Source of the DNA: VAZQ01 sp963739175
GTDB lineage: Bacteria; Pseudomonadota; Alphaproteobacteria; Rhizobiales; Xanthobacteraceae
Reading direction: 5' to 3'
Length of the DNA: 64,000 bases
Assembly (NCBI GenBank): GCA_963739175.1
Contig: CAVTZH010000007.1
Location: 186,001-250,000 of the forward strand
The notes under the pieces were generated by a model. The model was given only the letters and a program-made list of their open reading frames with translations, was not told the origin of the DNA and searched no databases. Positions 1 through 10,204 of this stretch are shown in pieces; within the stretch, counting starts at the first letter, position 1, and every line of letters starts with the position of its first letter. Position numbers and translations under genes: made by a program.

Positions 1-879
1 CACCGTCGTGCTCGAAGGCGAAACGGTGGCCGAGGCGCAGACGAAAGCCGAGGCGCTGGCGCGCGAACGCGGCCTGACCTGGGTGCATCCCTACGACGAC
101 GTCCGCGTGATCGCCGGGCAGGGGACGATCGCAGCGGAGATGCTGGAGGACGTGCCGGACCTCGACATGCTGGTGATCCCGATCGGCGGCGGCGGGCTGA
201 TCGCCGGCAATGCGATGGCGGCGCGCGCGCTGAAACCATCGATCGAGGTCGTCGGCGCCGAGGCGGCGATGTATCCCTCGTTCTGGAATGCGCTCACCGG
301 CGAAGCAGCGCCCGTGCGGCGGCCCGACGCTGGCCGAAGGCATCGCGGTGAAGAACGTCGGCAAGCTGACGCTGCCGATCGTGCGCGAGCTGGTCTCCGA
401 GATCGTGCTGGTCGACGAGGAGTCGATCGAGCGCGCGGTCAACGCCTATCTCACGCTGCAGAAGACCATGGCGGAAGGCGCCGGCGCCGCCGGCCTCGCG
501 GCGATGCTGCTCAAGCCCGAGCGCTTCCGCGGCCGCAAGGTCGGGTTGATCCTGTGCGGCGGCAATATCGATCCGCGCATCCTGTCGACCATCGTGGTGC
601 GGGAACTCGAGCGCGAATGCCGGATCGCCTCGTTCCGGCTTTCAATTCCCGATCGGCCCGGCGTGCTCGGGCAGATCGCCACATTGTTCGGTGAGCTCGG
701 CGTCAATATCCTGGAGGTCGATCACCACCGCCGCTTCCTCAACGTGCCGGCCAAGGGCGCCAAGCTCGACGTGACTGTCGAGACGCGCGGCCCCGCCCAT
801 GGCGACGAGATTTTCGCGCGGCTCAAGCAGCGAGGGCTATGAGCCGGTGCGGATCGAGGCCGCCACCGCGATGGAGTAA
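1..879 (+). CDS. ilvA: Threonine ammonia-lyase, 3' part (frameshifted, cut by window start)
   Basis: PLP-dependent deamination of threonine to 2-oxobutanoate in the cytosol. The visible part holds the back half of the fold-type II catalytic domain, with the glycine-rich phosphate loop 'IPIGGGGLIAG' and the later 'GAGAAGLAA' and 'LCGGNID' segments. It ends in one C-terminal ACT domain ('RPGVLGQIATLF...GVNILEV'), as in the single-ACT form of the enzyme. The start lies outside the window. An extra base near 314 moves the frame. A second near 831 hides the natural end: skipping it gives '...EGYEPVRIEAATAME' and a TAA at 877-879. The family is clear; whether the role is biosynthetic or catabolic is not. 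Confidence 0.88.
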
Positions 880-953
880 GACTTCCTCCCGGCGCGATAT
901 CCGTTCATGATGACGTCGTAGCTCGCGAATCACCCTGGCTGGGGGCGGACACC

Positions 954-3428
954 GTGCGCGAGAAGGAACTTCGCATTGCGCTCGTGTGCTTTGGCGGCGT
1001 TTCGCTCGCCGTCTATATGCACGGCATCGGCAAGGAGATCCTGAAGCTGGTGCGGGCATCGAGCGCGCTGCATCGCATCTCCGATCGCTCCGAACGGATG
1101 GACGCGTCGTTCTTCGATCGCGTCGACGCAAGCGACACCGAATACGACACCGAGCAATTCTACTTCGAACTGCTGCGCGACGTCGGGCGGGGCGTCGACC
1201 TGCGCGTCGTGGTCGACATCATTGCCGGGCGCGTCCGCCGGCGGCATCGTCGGCACCATGCTGGCGCGGGCGCTGAGCCACGACCTGCGCATGGAGAAGA
1301 TGCGCGACCTGTGGCTCGACAATGCCGACGTCACGGTGCTGCTGTCGCCGGATACCAAGGCCGGCGCCTGGAGCAAGTGGTTCCTCAAGCCGTTCCTGTG
1401 GGGCGCGGCCAAAACAGGAATGTTAGGTGCAATCAGGGACCTCGAAGTCCGCCAGAAGCTCTCGCTCCTGGTGCGCTCGCGCTGGTTCCGGCCGCCGCTC
1501 GACGGGCGCATCATGGCCGGCCTGATGTACGACGCGGTCACCTCGATGGGCGAGCCCGAGCACCAGGCGCAGTCGCTTGCTGCCGTCGGGTCACAATCTC
1601 GATCTGTTCGTGACGCTCACCGACTTCTACGGCTACCACCAGCTGGTGCAGATCCACGATCCGCCGCTGATCCACGAGCTCGACCACAATCACGTGCTGC
1701 AATTCACCTATCGGCGACGGTCGGACGGAACAGTCGAAAGCGATTTCGACATCGACAACGCGCCCTCGCTCGCCTTTGCCGCCCGCGCCACCTCGTCGTT
1801 TCCGGGCGCGTTCCCGCCGGCGCGGATCGTCGAGATGGATGAGGCGGTGGCGGAGCGGCACGGGACCTGGCCGCGGCGCGAGGAATTCATCGCACGCTCG
1901 TTCGAGCACCATCTGCGCGCCGACGTCGATCCGGCGGTGACGCCGTTCATCGACGGCGCGGTGCTCAACAACCGGCCGTTCCAGCTCGCGATCTCGGCGA
2001 TCCACGGGCGGCCGGCCTACCGGCAGGTCGACCGCCGGCTGGTCTATATCGAGCCGCATCCGGCGCCGCCGGTGATGCCGTCGCGGCAGCGGATGCCGCG
2101 CTTCTTCGCGACGCTGCGCGGCGCGATGTCGGACATTCCGAGCTCGCAGCCGGTCACCAACGAACTGAACTGGGTCAACGAATTCAACGAGCGCGTTCGC
2201 CGCCTCAAGGCGATCAACGACAGCGCCCGGCCGCAGGTCAGCCGGCTGGTGGCGGGCGTGCTGCCGGAAACGCTCGACCGCGCGATTACCTCGCAGGAGG
2301 TGCGCGACTGGCGCGAACAGGTGAATTCCCAGGTCGCGCGCGACGCCGGCTTTGCCTATCAGGCCTATGTCCGGTTGAAGCTCGCATCGGTGCGCGCTTT
2401 CGGCGCCCAACTGATCGTCAAGCTGCGCGGTGCACCCGAGAAATCGCCGCTGTCGCGCGTGGTGGCGGAGATCATCGACGCCTGGGCCGTTCGCAAGGGC
2501 GTGGTCTACGAGAGCGAGGAAACCCAGGCGCTCGAATTCGAGACGCGCGGCTGCCGGCCAGATGCCGGTGTGGGTGCGCTACCTGCTCGCCTTCGACGTG
2601 AAGTACCGCGAGCGGCGGCTGCATTTCCTGATCGAAGGACAGAACCGGCTCTACGAACACATCGATCAGGCCCACTTCAACGGGCTCGACCCGCTGGTGG
2701 TCGACCGCCTCAAGCGCGAGTTCTATGCACGCTTGGACTCGCTGCGGCGCAAGGAGCGCCCCGACTACTACAGCGGCGACGTCTACGGGCTGGTGCACGA
2801 CATCATCCCGGAGGAGCCGACGCCGGACGAGGTGAGGAACCTCCGCGCCTACGCGGCGGCGTTCGTGGACCAGCACTTCGACAAGCTCGATCGCCTGATC
2901 GAGGCGCTGGCGGCCGAGATCAAGCTCGACAACAGCACCCGCGATCTCGACGATCTGCTCGCTTCACTCGATCCGGCACAGTGGCATCCCGGCGCCCGGC
3001 GCGAGGTGCTGGTCAACTATCTCGGCTTCCCGTTCTGGGACGTACTGACCTTCCCGATGACCAACGCGCGCGAGATCGGCGAGCTCAACGAGATCCTGGT
3101 CGACCGCATCAGCCCGCAGGACACGCGCACGCTGAAAGGGTTCGAGGGGATCGCCAGCCTCAAGGGCATCGGCTTCGCCCATTTCGCCGCGTTCCTGTCG
3201 CGCTCCTATCGCGAGAACGACTATCTGCTCGGGCGCCTGCACGCGACCGATCGGCTGATCGACATCGTCTGCGATGCGGCCGGTCCCGAGGCCGCCGGCA
3301 AAATCGACGTGCTGGCGCTGAAGCGGAAGGCGTTCAGCCGGATCCTCGATGCCGAGGAGAAGCATCTCGGCCAGAGCGCCGACCTGTTCGCGGCGCTGCG
3401 CCGCTGCATCGCGGACATCGGCGCCTAA
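954..3428 (+). CDS. Large patatin-like phospholipase (DUF3376 type), three frameshifts
   Basis: A predicted lipid acyl hydrolase of about 823 residues once three single extra bases (near 1228, 1579 and 2554) are skipped. The N-terminus carries the patatin oxyanion loop 'GGVSLAVYMHG', the nucleophile elbow 'GASAGG' and, about 220 residues later, the catalytic aspartate in 'FIDGAVLNN'. The long C-terminal half is helical and charged and resembles the DUF3376 region of bacterial patatin-like proteins. No signal peptide or membrane segment is obvious. I chose the GTG at 954 because the conserved strand begins right after it and 'GGGGGCGGA' lies upstream. It stands alone between ilvA and a micro-ORF. 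The substrate is unknown. Confidence 0.82.
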
Positions 3429-3552
3429 TTTTTGATCGGTGCCACCGGCACTTCGCAGAAAGTCTTAGCCCCTAAGTCGAATAGCGCGCCCCGCAAGACA
3501 GGGCGCAAAATAGGCGCGTGAATCAAATAACAACCGAAATGAGGATATCGCT

Positions 3553-3639
3553 ATGGGTGGACTTGAACTGGTTGGTGCAGCGCTGTTCTTGATCGTGGCG
3601 GGCCTGGCGGCCTGGAGAATCGTCGCGGTCCGCACATAA
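3553..3639 (+). CDS. 28-residue predicted membrane micro-protein
   Basis: A short ORF starting 'MGGLELVGAALFLIVAGLA' and ending '...AWRIVAVRT'. It has a Shine-Dalgarno-like GAGGA at 3541-3545, seven bases before the ATG. It would form one membrane helix followed by a basic tail, the layout of many real bacterial small membrane proteins. It lies alone in the gap between the patatin-like gene and the convergent amidohydrolase. I do not recognise a family. The support is the good ribosome site, the hydrophobic composition and an in-frame stop just after the basic tail; conservation cannot be judged here. Confidence 0.5.
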   Translation: MGGLELVGAALFLIVAGLAAWRIVAVRT

Positions 3640-3662
3640 AGACCCGCGACAGCAACGCCGGT

Positions 3663-4773
3663 CTAGGCTTTCAGCCGCGGCATCAGCCTCAAGGCGTTCT
3701 CGTTCTCGACCGCCTTGAGGTCGGCCGCCGACAGGCCGGCTTTCATCAAATCGTTGGCGTTCTCGACCACCGACACATAGGGGTAGTCGGTGCCGAACAA
3801 CACCTGCGATATCGGCGCGAATTTGAGCAGCGCCGCGATGTTCGGCGCATAGGCGGCGTTCGCGGTCTCGTAGTAGAGCCGCTTGAGCTCGAAATCGATG
3901 CCGTCGGGCAGCACCTGCGCCTGGTTCTTGAGCTGGATCTTCGCCAGCGAATTCACCCGTCCGGCGAGCAGCGGAACGGCGGCGCCGCCATGCGAGAAGA
4001 TCCAGCGCACGTCGCGGGTGCGGGTGAACGTCCCGCTGAACAGAAGGCTCATCACCGTGCGGTTGGTGTCCTGCGGGTATTCGGTGAACGATCCCGGCAC
4101 CTGCGGCGTCAGCGCGTCGCAGCAGTCCGGGCGGCCCGGATGCACGTACACGATGGCGCGCCGGCGCTGCAGCTCGTCCATCACCGGCTTGAAATCCGGA
4201 TCGCCGAGGAACTGGTTGCCGTAGCTGGTGGAGAGCCCGATGCCGTCGGCCTTGAGCTCGTCGAGCGCGTAGGCGATCTCCTTCAGCGTGCCGTCGATGT
4301 CGGGCATCGGCACATAGGCGAACAGCCCGAAACGGCCGGGATGATCGCTGCGCGCCTTGGCGGCATAGTCGTTGACCATGCGCGTCATGGTGCGGTTTTC
4401 GTCCGCGCTCAGCTTCGGAAGATTGAGGCCGCCGCTCGCCAGCGACAGGATCGCGGTCGCGACGCCGCCTTTGTTCATCTCGTCGAGTGTCGCTTCGAAG
4501 CGTCCAGCGCATCGCAACCGGCGCGGTGCGGATGTTGTCCTTCTTCCAGCGCTCCTGCACGAACGGCGGGAACATGTGGTGGTGGACGTCGACGCGGTGC
4601 GGTTTGGCGGTCGCGGCGTGGAGGTGTCTTGCGCCCACACCGCCGGCGTCGGCCAGCGCAGTGGCGGCGCCGAAGGCGCCGAGCGATTTGAGGAACGTGC
4701 GCCGCGAGGTGCAGCCGCACACGGCGACGCAGCCATGGACCGGTGCCGTGGCGTCGACAGGGTCGCAGCGCAT
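3663..4773 (-). CDS. Tat-exported amidohydrolase-2 family protein (frameshifted)
   Basis: A metal-dependent TIM-barrel hydrolase or decarboxylase of the ACMSD/gamma-resorcylate decarboxylase type, about 369 residues. The N-terminus has a twin-arginine signal ('SRRTFLKSLGAFGAATALA'), so it should be exported folded. Metal ligands are visible: the HxH of 'VDVHHHMFP', 'VHPGRPDC', 'FSHGG' and the aspartate in 'FGTDYPY'. An extra base near 4500 splits the gene: the signal peptide and first strand lie in one frame and the rest in another. The start at 4773 is the one that includes the Tat motif. It is one of four amidohydrolase-2 genes in the window. The substrate is unknown. Confidence 0.82.
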
Positions 4774-4834
4774 GCGCGGAATTTCTCCCCAGCCGAATCG
4801 TCGAGCGCCAAAATCCGCCGGCTAATGCCGGCGG

Positions 4835-5906
4835 TCAACGCGCGGATTGCCTCAGCTTCTCGGCGACGCGCGGCGCGAAATAGGAAAGCACGCCGTCGGC
4901 GCCGGCGCGCTTGAACGCGATCAGGCTCTCGATCATCGCCTTCTCGCCGTCGAGCCAGCCGTTCTGCGCCGCTGCCATGATCATCGCGTACTCGCCCGAC
5001 ACCTGATAGGCGAAGGTCGGCATGCCGAAGTGATCCTTCACGCGCGCCAGCACGTCGAGATACGGCATGCCGGGCTTCACCATCACCATGTCGGCGCCTT
5101 CCTCGATGTCGAGGCCGACCTCGCGCAGCGCCTCGTCGGTGTTGGCCGGGTCCATCTGATAGGTGCGCTTGTCGCCGATCAGCGTGGCGGACGAGCCGAC
5201 CGCGTCGCGGAACGGACCGTAGAAGGCGGACGCGTATTTCGCCGCATAGGCCATGATCGAGACGTCGTCGAAGCCGGAGCCGTCGAGGCCGGTGCGGATC
5301 GCGCGCACGCGGCCGTCCATCATGTCGGACGGCGCGATGATGTCGGCGCCGGCTTCGGCCTCGACCAGCGCCTGCTGCACCAGCACGGCGACGGTCTCGT
5401 CATTGACGATGACGCCGTCGCGCAGCAATCCGTCATGGCCGTGGCTGGTATAGGGATCGAGCGCGACGTCGCAGAGGATGCCGACGTCGGGCACTTCCTT
5501 CTTGATCGCGCGGATGGCGCGGCACACGAGATTGCCCGGGTTGAGCGCCTCGGTGCCGTCCGCGTCGCGCAGCATCGGATCGGTATAGGGAAACAGCGCG
5601 AGGCAGGGGATCGCAAGCTCGGCCGCGCGCGCGGCCTCGCGCACCGCCTGGTCGATCGACAGCCGCTCGATGCCCGGCATCGAGTTCGACCGCGACGCGC
5701 TGGTTCGACCCCTCGATCAGGAACAGCGGCCAGATCAGGTCGTCGGCGGTGAGCACGTTCTCGCGCACCATCCGCCGCGCCCACTCCGCCTTGCGATTGC
5801 GGCGCGGGCGGACGGAAAGATCGAGCCGCGCGGCTTCGGTCTGTTGCACCTCGACCGGGGTCAGGTGCGGCGTCACTTCGATCGGTCTGCCGTATTTGAT
5901 GGCCAT
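4835..5906 (-). CDS. hemB: Delta-aminolevulinic acid dehydratase (porphobilinogen synthase)
   Basis: Condenses two 5-aminolevulinate molecules to porphobilinogen in tetrapyrrole synthesis. The 356-residue protein has the active-site lysine regions 'AAKYASAFYGPF' and 'MVMVKPGMPYLD'. In the metal loop 'DVALDPYTSHGHDG' the three cysteines of the zinc enzyme are replaced by Ala, Asp and Asp. This matches the magnesium-dependent rhizobial form described for Bradyrhizobium. An extra base near 5687 breaks the frame between 'EGSNQRVAV' and 'SMPGIERLS'; because hemB is essential, a sequencing error is the likely cause. It is divergent from the DUF4870-like gene across a 168-base gap that should hold both promoters. 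Confidence 0.95.
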
Positions 5907-6074
5907 GATCGTTCCGTTCCGGCGCTTCTTTTAGCCGTTTCCGGGCGCACCCGCCACCGGGGCCCGAAAACGTCCTCAAACACTGGTTAGCAACGAATGG
6001 TGACGCCGCTGCGGCCGTTGTGGCACCCGTGTCGCCGTGCCAAGATTGTTAATCCCAACGTCGCGGTGGCACCC

Positions 6075-6441
6075 ATGACCCAGATCGATCCCGGCCGGCC
6101 CCAGCCTGTCGTCTCCAATACGTCGATGGCGCTGATCATCTACATCCTCTATTTCGTCGCCTACTTTGTCGGCATCACGGCGATCGTCGGCGTGATCATG
6201 GCGCATGTGCAGAAGGGCAGCGGCAATGCCATGCTGGAGTCGCACTACGACTTCCAGATCAGGACCTTCTGGATCGGCCTCCTGTATGCTCATCGTCGGC
6301 TTCGTGCTGATGTTCGTCCTGATCGGCTTCCTGGTCTGGGCGTGGTGGTTCATCTGGTCGCTGATCAGGAACATCAAGGGCATTCTGGCGCTGAACGAGA
6401 ACCGCCCGATCGCCAATCCACATTCCTGGCTGTTCGGCTGA
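6075..6441 (+). CDS. DUF4870-like small membrane protein (frameshifted)
   Basis: A 121-residue inner-membrane protein. After a short polar N-terminus it has one hydrophobic stretch near residues 18-45 and a second, long and Trp-rich, near 65-100 ('FLVWAWWFIWSLIRNIKG'). The tail 'NENRPIANPHSWLFG' fits the DUF4870 family, whose function is not known. An extra T near 6285 divides it: skipping it joins 'FWIGLL' to 'MLIVGFVLMF'. I chose the ATG at 6075 because the upstream extension has no membrane character. It is divergent from hemB and 28 bases before the 3-hydroxyisobutyryl-CoA hydrolase gene. Confidence 0.75.
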
Positions 6442-6469
6442 CGCGACGGCGGCGTCCCGTGGCAATGGC

Positions 6470-7515
6470 GTGACCGATATTCTCTTCGAGCGGCGCGGCG
6501 CCGCCGGCGTGGTCACGCTCAATCGTCCGGATGCGCTCAACGCGGTGACGCACGCCATGGTGCGTGCGCTCGCGGAGCAGCTCGCCGCGTGGGCAACCGA
6601 CCCGGCGGTCACCCGTGTCGTCGTTACGGCGGCTCCCGGGCGCGCGTTCTCCGCCGGCGGCGATCTGCGCGCGCTCTATGATCTCGGCCGCGCCGGCCGC
6701 TACGACGAGGCGCTGCAATACTGGCGCGACGAGTACCGTCTCAACGCCACGATCAAGCGCTACCGCAAGCCCTATGTCTCGATCGTCGACGGCGTCATTT
6801 TGGGCGGCGGCGTCGGGGTCGCGATCCATGGCTCGCACCGGGTGGCCGGCGACGGCTTCCGCTTTGCGATGCCGGAAGTCGGCATCGGCTTTTTCCCGGA
6901 TATCGGCGCTACCTGGTTCCTGCCGCGCCTTCCGGGCGAAACCGGCACCTGGTGCGCGCTCACGGGCGAGCGCATCGAGGCCGCCGATGCGACCGCCTTG
7001 GGGCTCGCCACCCATCGCGTGCCGTCGGCGCGCTTGCCGGACCTGCTGGACGGGCTGTGCGGTTCGGTTCCGGTCGATGCGCTGCTCGCCGCGTTCGCGG
7101 AGCCGGCTGGAAGCCGTGCAACCACACCGCCCGGCCATCGACCGTCTGTTCGCGGCTGACCGGGTCGAGGACATCCTGTCGGCGCTCGATACCGCCGGTG
7201 CGGCGACCGGCCCGGATGCCGACGTTTGCGCGCCGCACGGCAGCCACGATCCGCACAAAATCGCCCACAAGTCTCAAGATCGCTCTGGCGCAGATGCGGC
7301 GCGGCAAAGACCTCGATTTCGAGGCTTGCCTGCGGACCGAATTCCGCATTGTGTCGCGGGTCGTGACCGGGCATGACTTCTACGAGGGAATACGCGCTGT
7401 GATCGTGGACAAGGACCAGAGCCCGCGCTGGCGGCCGCCGACGCTCGCCGCCGTCAGCGACGCCGACGTGGCGGGCTATTTTGCGCCGGTCGCCGCCGAA
7501 CTCGATCTGTCATGA
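6470..7515 (+). CDS. 3-hydroxyisobutyryl-CoA hydrolase / enoyl-CoA hydratase family (two frameshifts)
   Basis: A crotonase-fold protein of about 347 residues, longer than enoyl-CoA hydratases (about 260) and the right size for 3-hydroxyisobutyryl-CoA hydrolase of valine breakdown. Visible motifs are the oxyanion-hole loops 'GRAFSAGGDLRAL' and 'ILGGGVGVAIHG', the acidic 'MPEVGIGFFPDIGAT', and the C-terminal 'SPTSLKIAL...EFRIVSRV...GHDFYEGIRAV' block typical of the hydrolase. Extra bases near 7106 and 7224 break the frame. The GTG at 6470 puts the first strand 'ILFERRGAAGVVTLNRP' at the N-terminus. The following DUF6163 gene overlaps it by four bases, and mmsB, the next enzyme of the same pathway, lies 1.5 kb downstream. 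Confidence 0.85.
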
Positions 7516-7961
7516 CCGATCCGATCACCACCGCGCACCGCAAGACGCTCGATCCGGTCCAGGCCGGCGAGGAGGAGGGGCGCACCGATCGCTGGACGCC
7601 GCGGCTCGTTCTGTTCCTGCGCGTGATGGCGGCGATCGCGCTGATGAAGGGCCTCTACCACTGGGCGATTGTCTGCGGCTTCCTCTCGCCGTCCGACGCG
7701 GGCTTCGAAGACGCCGCGACGCCGGTGCAGGCGGCGACTGTTTTCTTCGGCGTGATCGACCTCGTCGCCGCCGTCGGCCTGTGGCTCGCCGCGCCCTGGG
7801 GCGCCGTGGTCTGGCTGACCGCGGTGATTTCGATGGTGGCGGTCGAGGTGCTGTTTCCGCAGATCTACGGCGGGCGGGTGTGGGTCGTTGCGATCGATAT
7901 CGTCCTGATATTTTTCTATCTCTGGCTGGCGCTGATGTCGGCGCGCGAGCAGCCGCCGTGA
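7512..7961 (+). CDS. DUF6163 family four-helix membrane protein
   Basis: A 149-residue protein with a charged N-terminal 35 residues followed by four hydrophobic segments (about 38-58, 75-93, 98-115 and 122-142). It matches the DUF6163 family of Hyphomicrobiales, whose role is unknown but which is often found near ldtR. Its ATG overlaps the stop of the preceding hydrolase (ATGA), so the two are probably co-transcribed and translationally coupled. It is intact. Confidence 0.8.
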   Translation: MTDPITTAHRKTLDPVQAGEEEGRTDRWTPRLVLFLRVMAAIALMKGLYHWAIVCGFLSPSDAGFEDAATPVQAATVFFGVIDLVAAVGLWLAAPWGAVVWLTAVISMVAVEVLFPQIYGGRVWVVAIDIVLIFFYLWLALMSAREQPP

Positions 7962-8006
7962 TTTTGGCGCGTCGTTGCGGCATGCGTGAATGAGGGGAGC
8001 GTTTCA

Positions 8007-9020
8007 GTGATTATCGATTTCCAGCAGCACTACACACCGCCGGAGCTGTTGAAGGGCAACCGCGACGCGGTCTCGGTCCTGCTCGATGAGCACGGCAATC
8101 CGGCCTATCTGCTCAATCCGCTGCTGTCGGACCTCGCCGCGCATGTGCGGATGATGGACCGCGCCGGCATCGACGCCGGCGTGCTCACCTGCGGCTCCGG
8201 CTTCGACCAGCCCGATCTCGCGATCTGCCGGCTGATCAACGACCGCATGAAGCAGGCGGCCGACGATTTCCCCGGGCGCTTCATCGGGCTTGCGCATGTG
8301 CCGGCGCTGAAGCCTGCGGAAGCGACGGCGGAGATGAAACGCTGCGCGGTCGAGCTCAAGCTTCCCGGCGTGGTCATCGGCTCGGAACTGCAAGGGCAGG
8401 CGCTCGACTCCGAGGCGCTGCGCCCGTTCTGGCGCGCGGCCGCCGACCTCGGCCTTTACGTGTTCATCCACCCGCTGCCCAACGTCATCCGCTGGGAGCA
8501 CATGTATGCCGACGATCTCGGCCGCATGCTCGGCTGGCAGTTCTCGCTGATGGTCGCGGCGGTGCGCATGATCAACAGCGGGCTGCTCGACGAGCTGCCG
8601 ACGCTGAACGTGCAGTTCTCGCATTTCGCCGCCGGCATCGGGCGCTATCTCGGGCGCATCCGCGGCTTCCAGCAGCGCGACAAGTGGGGCACGGCGGCGG
8701 TGCCGCGACACGGTCGTCAGCCGAAACTGCCGTTCGATCACTACCTCGAGCAGCGGCTGTTCTACGATTGCGCCGGATGGGCCGGTCCCGACCATGCCGG
8801 CGACTGGGGCGCGGAGTGGGTCCGCTTCGGATTGCAGGAAGTGGCGCTATCGCAAACGGTGTTCGCGACCGACTATCCGCAGGCGGTGCGCGATCCGCAG
8901 GAGGTCGCCGAATACGTTGCTGCGGTGCGCGCGCTCGGACCGAATGCGCGCGCCATGGTCGACGGCCTCAATGCCGAGAAACTGATCCCGGATGTAAAAC
9001 AACGCGTGGGCAGAAACTAG
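8007..9020 (+). CDS. Amidohydrolase-2 family protein (ACMSD-like)
   Basis: A cytosolic metal-dependent hydrolase or decarboxylase of 337 residues. The first metal site is atypical: 'IIDFQQHYTPPE' has Gln-His where most members have HxH. Later ligands are present: 'FIHPLPN', 'VQFSHFAAG' and the aspartate in 'FATDYPQ'. I prefer the GTG at 8007 because GAGGGGA at 7992-7998 sits eight bases upstream; the longer start at 7986 has no ribosome site. It lies upstream of mmsB with a 30-base gap, so the two probably form an operon. The substrate cannot be told from sequence. Confidence 0.8.
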   Translation: MIIDFQQHYTPPELLKGNRDAVSVLLDEHGNPAYLLNPLLSDLAAHVRMMDRAGIDAGVLTCGSGFDQPDLAICRLINDRMKQAADDFPGRFIGLAHVPALKPAEATAEMKRCAVELKLPGVVIGSELQGQALDSEALRPFWRAAADLGLYVFIHPLPNVIRWEHMYADDLGRMLGWQFSLMVAAVRMINSGLLDELPTLNVQFSHFAAGIGRYLGRIRGFQQRDKWGTAAVPRHGRQPKLPFDHYLEQRLFYDCAGWAGPDHAGDWGAEWVRFGLQEVALSQTVFATDYPQAVRDPQEVAEYVAAVRALGPNARAMVDGLNAEKLIPDVKQRVGRN

Positions 9021-9050
9021 TCCGAACCGATTCCGAAGGAGTTCACGCCA

Positions 9051-9986
9051 ATGGCACAGATCGGATTCATCGGGCTCGGCAATATGGGACTACCGATGGC
9101 GCGGAACCTGATCAAGGCCGGGCACACGGTGACCGGCTACGACCTCAGCACCGCCGCGTCCGACCGGTTCGCATCCGACGGCGGCGTGGCGGCGACCGCG
9201 CTCGACATGGCCTGCATGGGCGCTGACGCGATCATCACCATGCTGCCCGCCGGCAAAGATGTCCGCGACGTCTATCTTCAGCGGGGCGGCGTGCTCGCAT
9301 CGGCACAGCAAGATGCGTTGCTGATCGACGCATCCACCATCGACGTCGAGACCGCGCGCGCGGTCGCGGCGGCGGCGCAAGTGAACGACCTGTCGATGGT
9401 CGATGCGCCCGTCTCGGGCGGCGTTGCCGGCGCGGAGGCGGGGACACTGACGTTCATGGTCGGCGGCAGCGACCGTGCCTTCGAGCGGGCGAAGCCGATC
9501 CTCGAAGCGATGGGCAAGACCATCGTCCATGCCGGCGGTCCCGGGTCCGGGCAGGCGATCAAGATTTGCAACAACATGATTCTCGGCGTGTCGATGATCG
9601 CGGTCTCGGAAGCGTTCGTGCTCGCCGAGAAGCTCGGCATCGATCCGCAAAAACTGTTCGACATTGCGTCGAAGGCGTCGGGCCAGTGCTGGGCGATGAC
9701 GACGTACTGCCCGGTGCCGGGCCCGGTGCCGACCTCGCCCGCCAACCGCGATTATCAGGCCGGCTTCACCGCGGCGATGATGCTTAAGGATCTCAAACTG
9801 GCACAGGACGCGGCGAAGTCGTCGGGTGCGAAGGTGCCGATCGGCGCGGCGGCGACCGCGCTCTACAGTCTCTTTGTGGAACAGGGCAGTGCGCGTACCG
9901 ACTTCTCCGGTATCATACGGTTCCTGCGCGGGCCGCAGCCGGCCAAGAAAGAAACAACTTCGAAAGAAGAGCCGGCCAATCATTAA
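9051..9986 (+). CDS. mmsB: 3-hydroxyisobutyrate dehydrogenase family
   Basis: An NAD-dependent beta-hydroxyacid dehydrogenase of 311 residues that oxidises 3-hydroxyisobutyrate to methylmalonate semialdehyde in valine degradation. It has the Rossmann motif 'GFIGLGNMGLPMA', the substrate loop 'DAPVSGGVAGAEAGTL' and the catalytic lysine in 'GSGQAIKICNNM'. AAGGAG stands just before the ATG. The last 25 residues are a Lys/Glu-rich tail beyond the usual end. The hydrolase making its substrate lies at 6.5-7.5 kb, which supports this assignment over glyoxylate or tartronate semialdehyde reductase, its close relatives. Confidence 0.88.
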   Translation: MAQIGFIGLGNMGLPMARNLIKAGHTVTGYDLSTAASDRFASDGGVAATALDMACMGADAIITMLPAGKDVRDVYLQRGGVLASAQQDALLIDASTIDVETARAVAAAAQVNDLSMVDAPVSGGVAGAEAGTLTFMVGGSDRAFERAKPILEAMGKTIVHAGGPGSGQAIKICNNMILGVSMIAVSEAFVLAEKLGIDPQKLFDIASKASGQCWAMTTYCPVPGPVPTSPANRDYQAGFTAAMMLKDLKLAQDAAKSSGAKVPIGAAATALYSLFVEQGSARTDFSGIIRFLRGPQPAKKETTSKEEPANH

Positions 9987-10055
9987 AGCAATTAACAGAT
10001 GTGGCCTTGTATCGTGAATCTCCGGTTACAGCATTCGCTGTAATTGGAAGTTCAA

Positions 10056-10090
10056 TTGACCATTCACCTTCGCAAATAAACTTTATCTTT
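10056..10090 (+). promoter_or_regulatory. Candidate ldtR promoter region
   Basis: The 218-base gap before ldtR is visibly AT-rich against its surroundings. TTGACC at 10056-10061 resembles a -35 box, and an AT-rich ACTTTATC-like stretch follows at about the right distance. MarR regulators often control their own promoters, but I could not define a convincing operator palindrome. Confidence 0.3.
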
Positions 10091-10204
10091 AGTCTGTTGT
10101 TTAAGTCGAATTTAGACCATGGGCCGTAGTGTGGCCCGATAACGGCGGGGAAACAGGGCTCGTCGAATAACAAACGACTGCAGACAACAACGAGAGAGGC
10201 GTCA

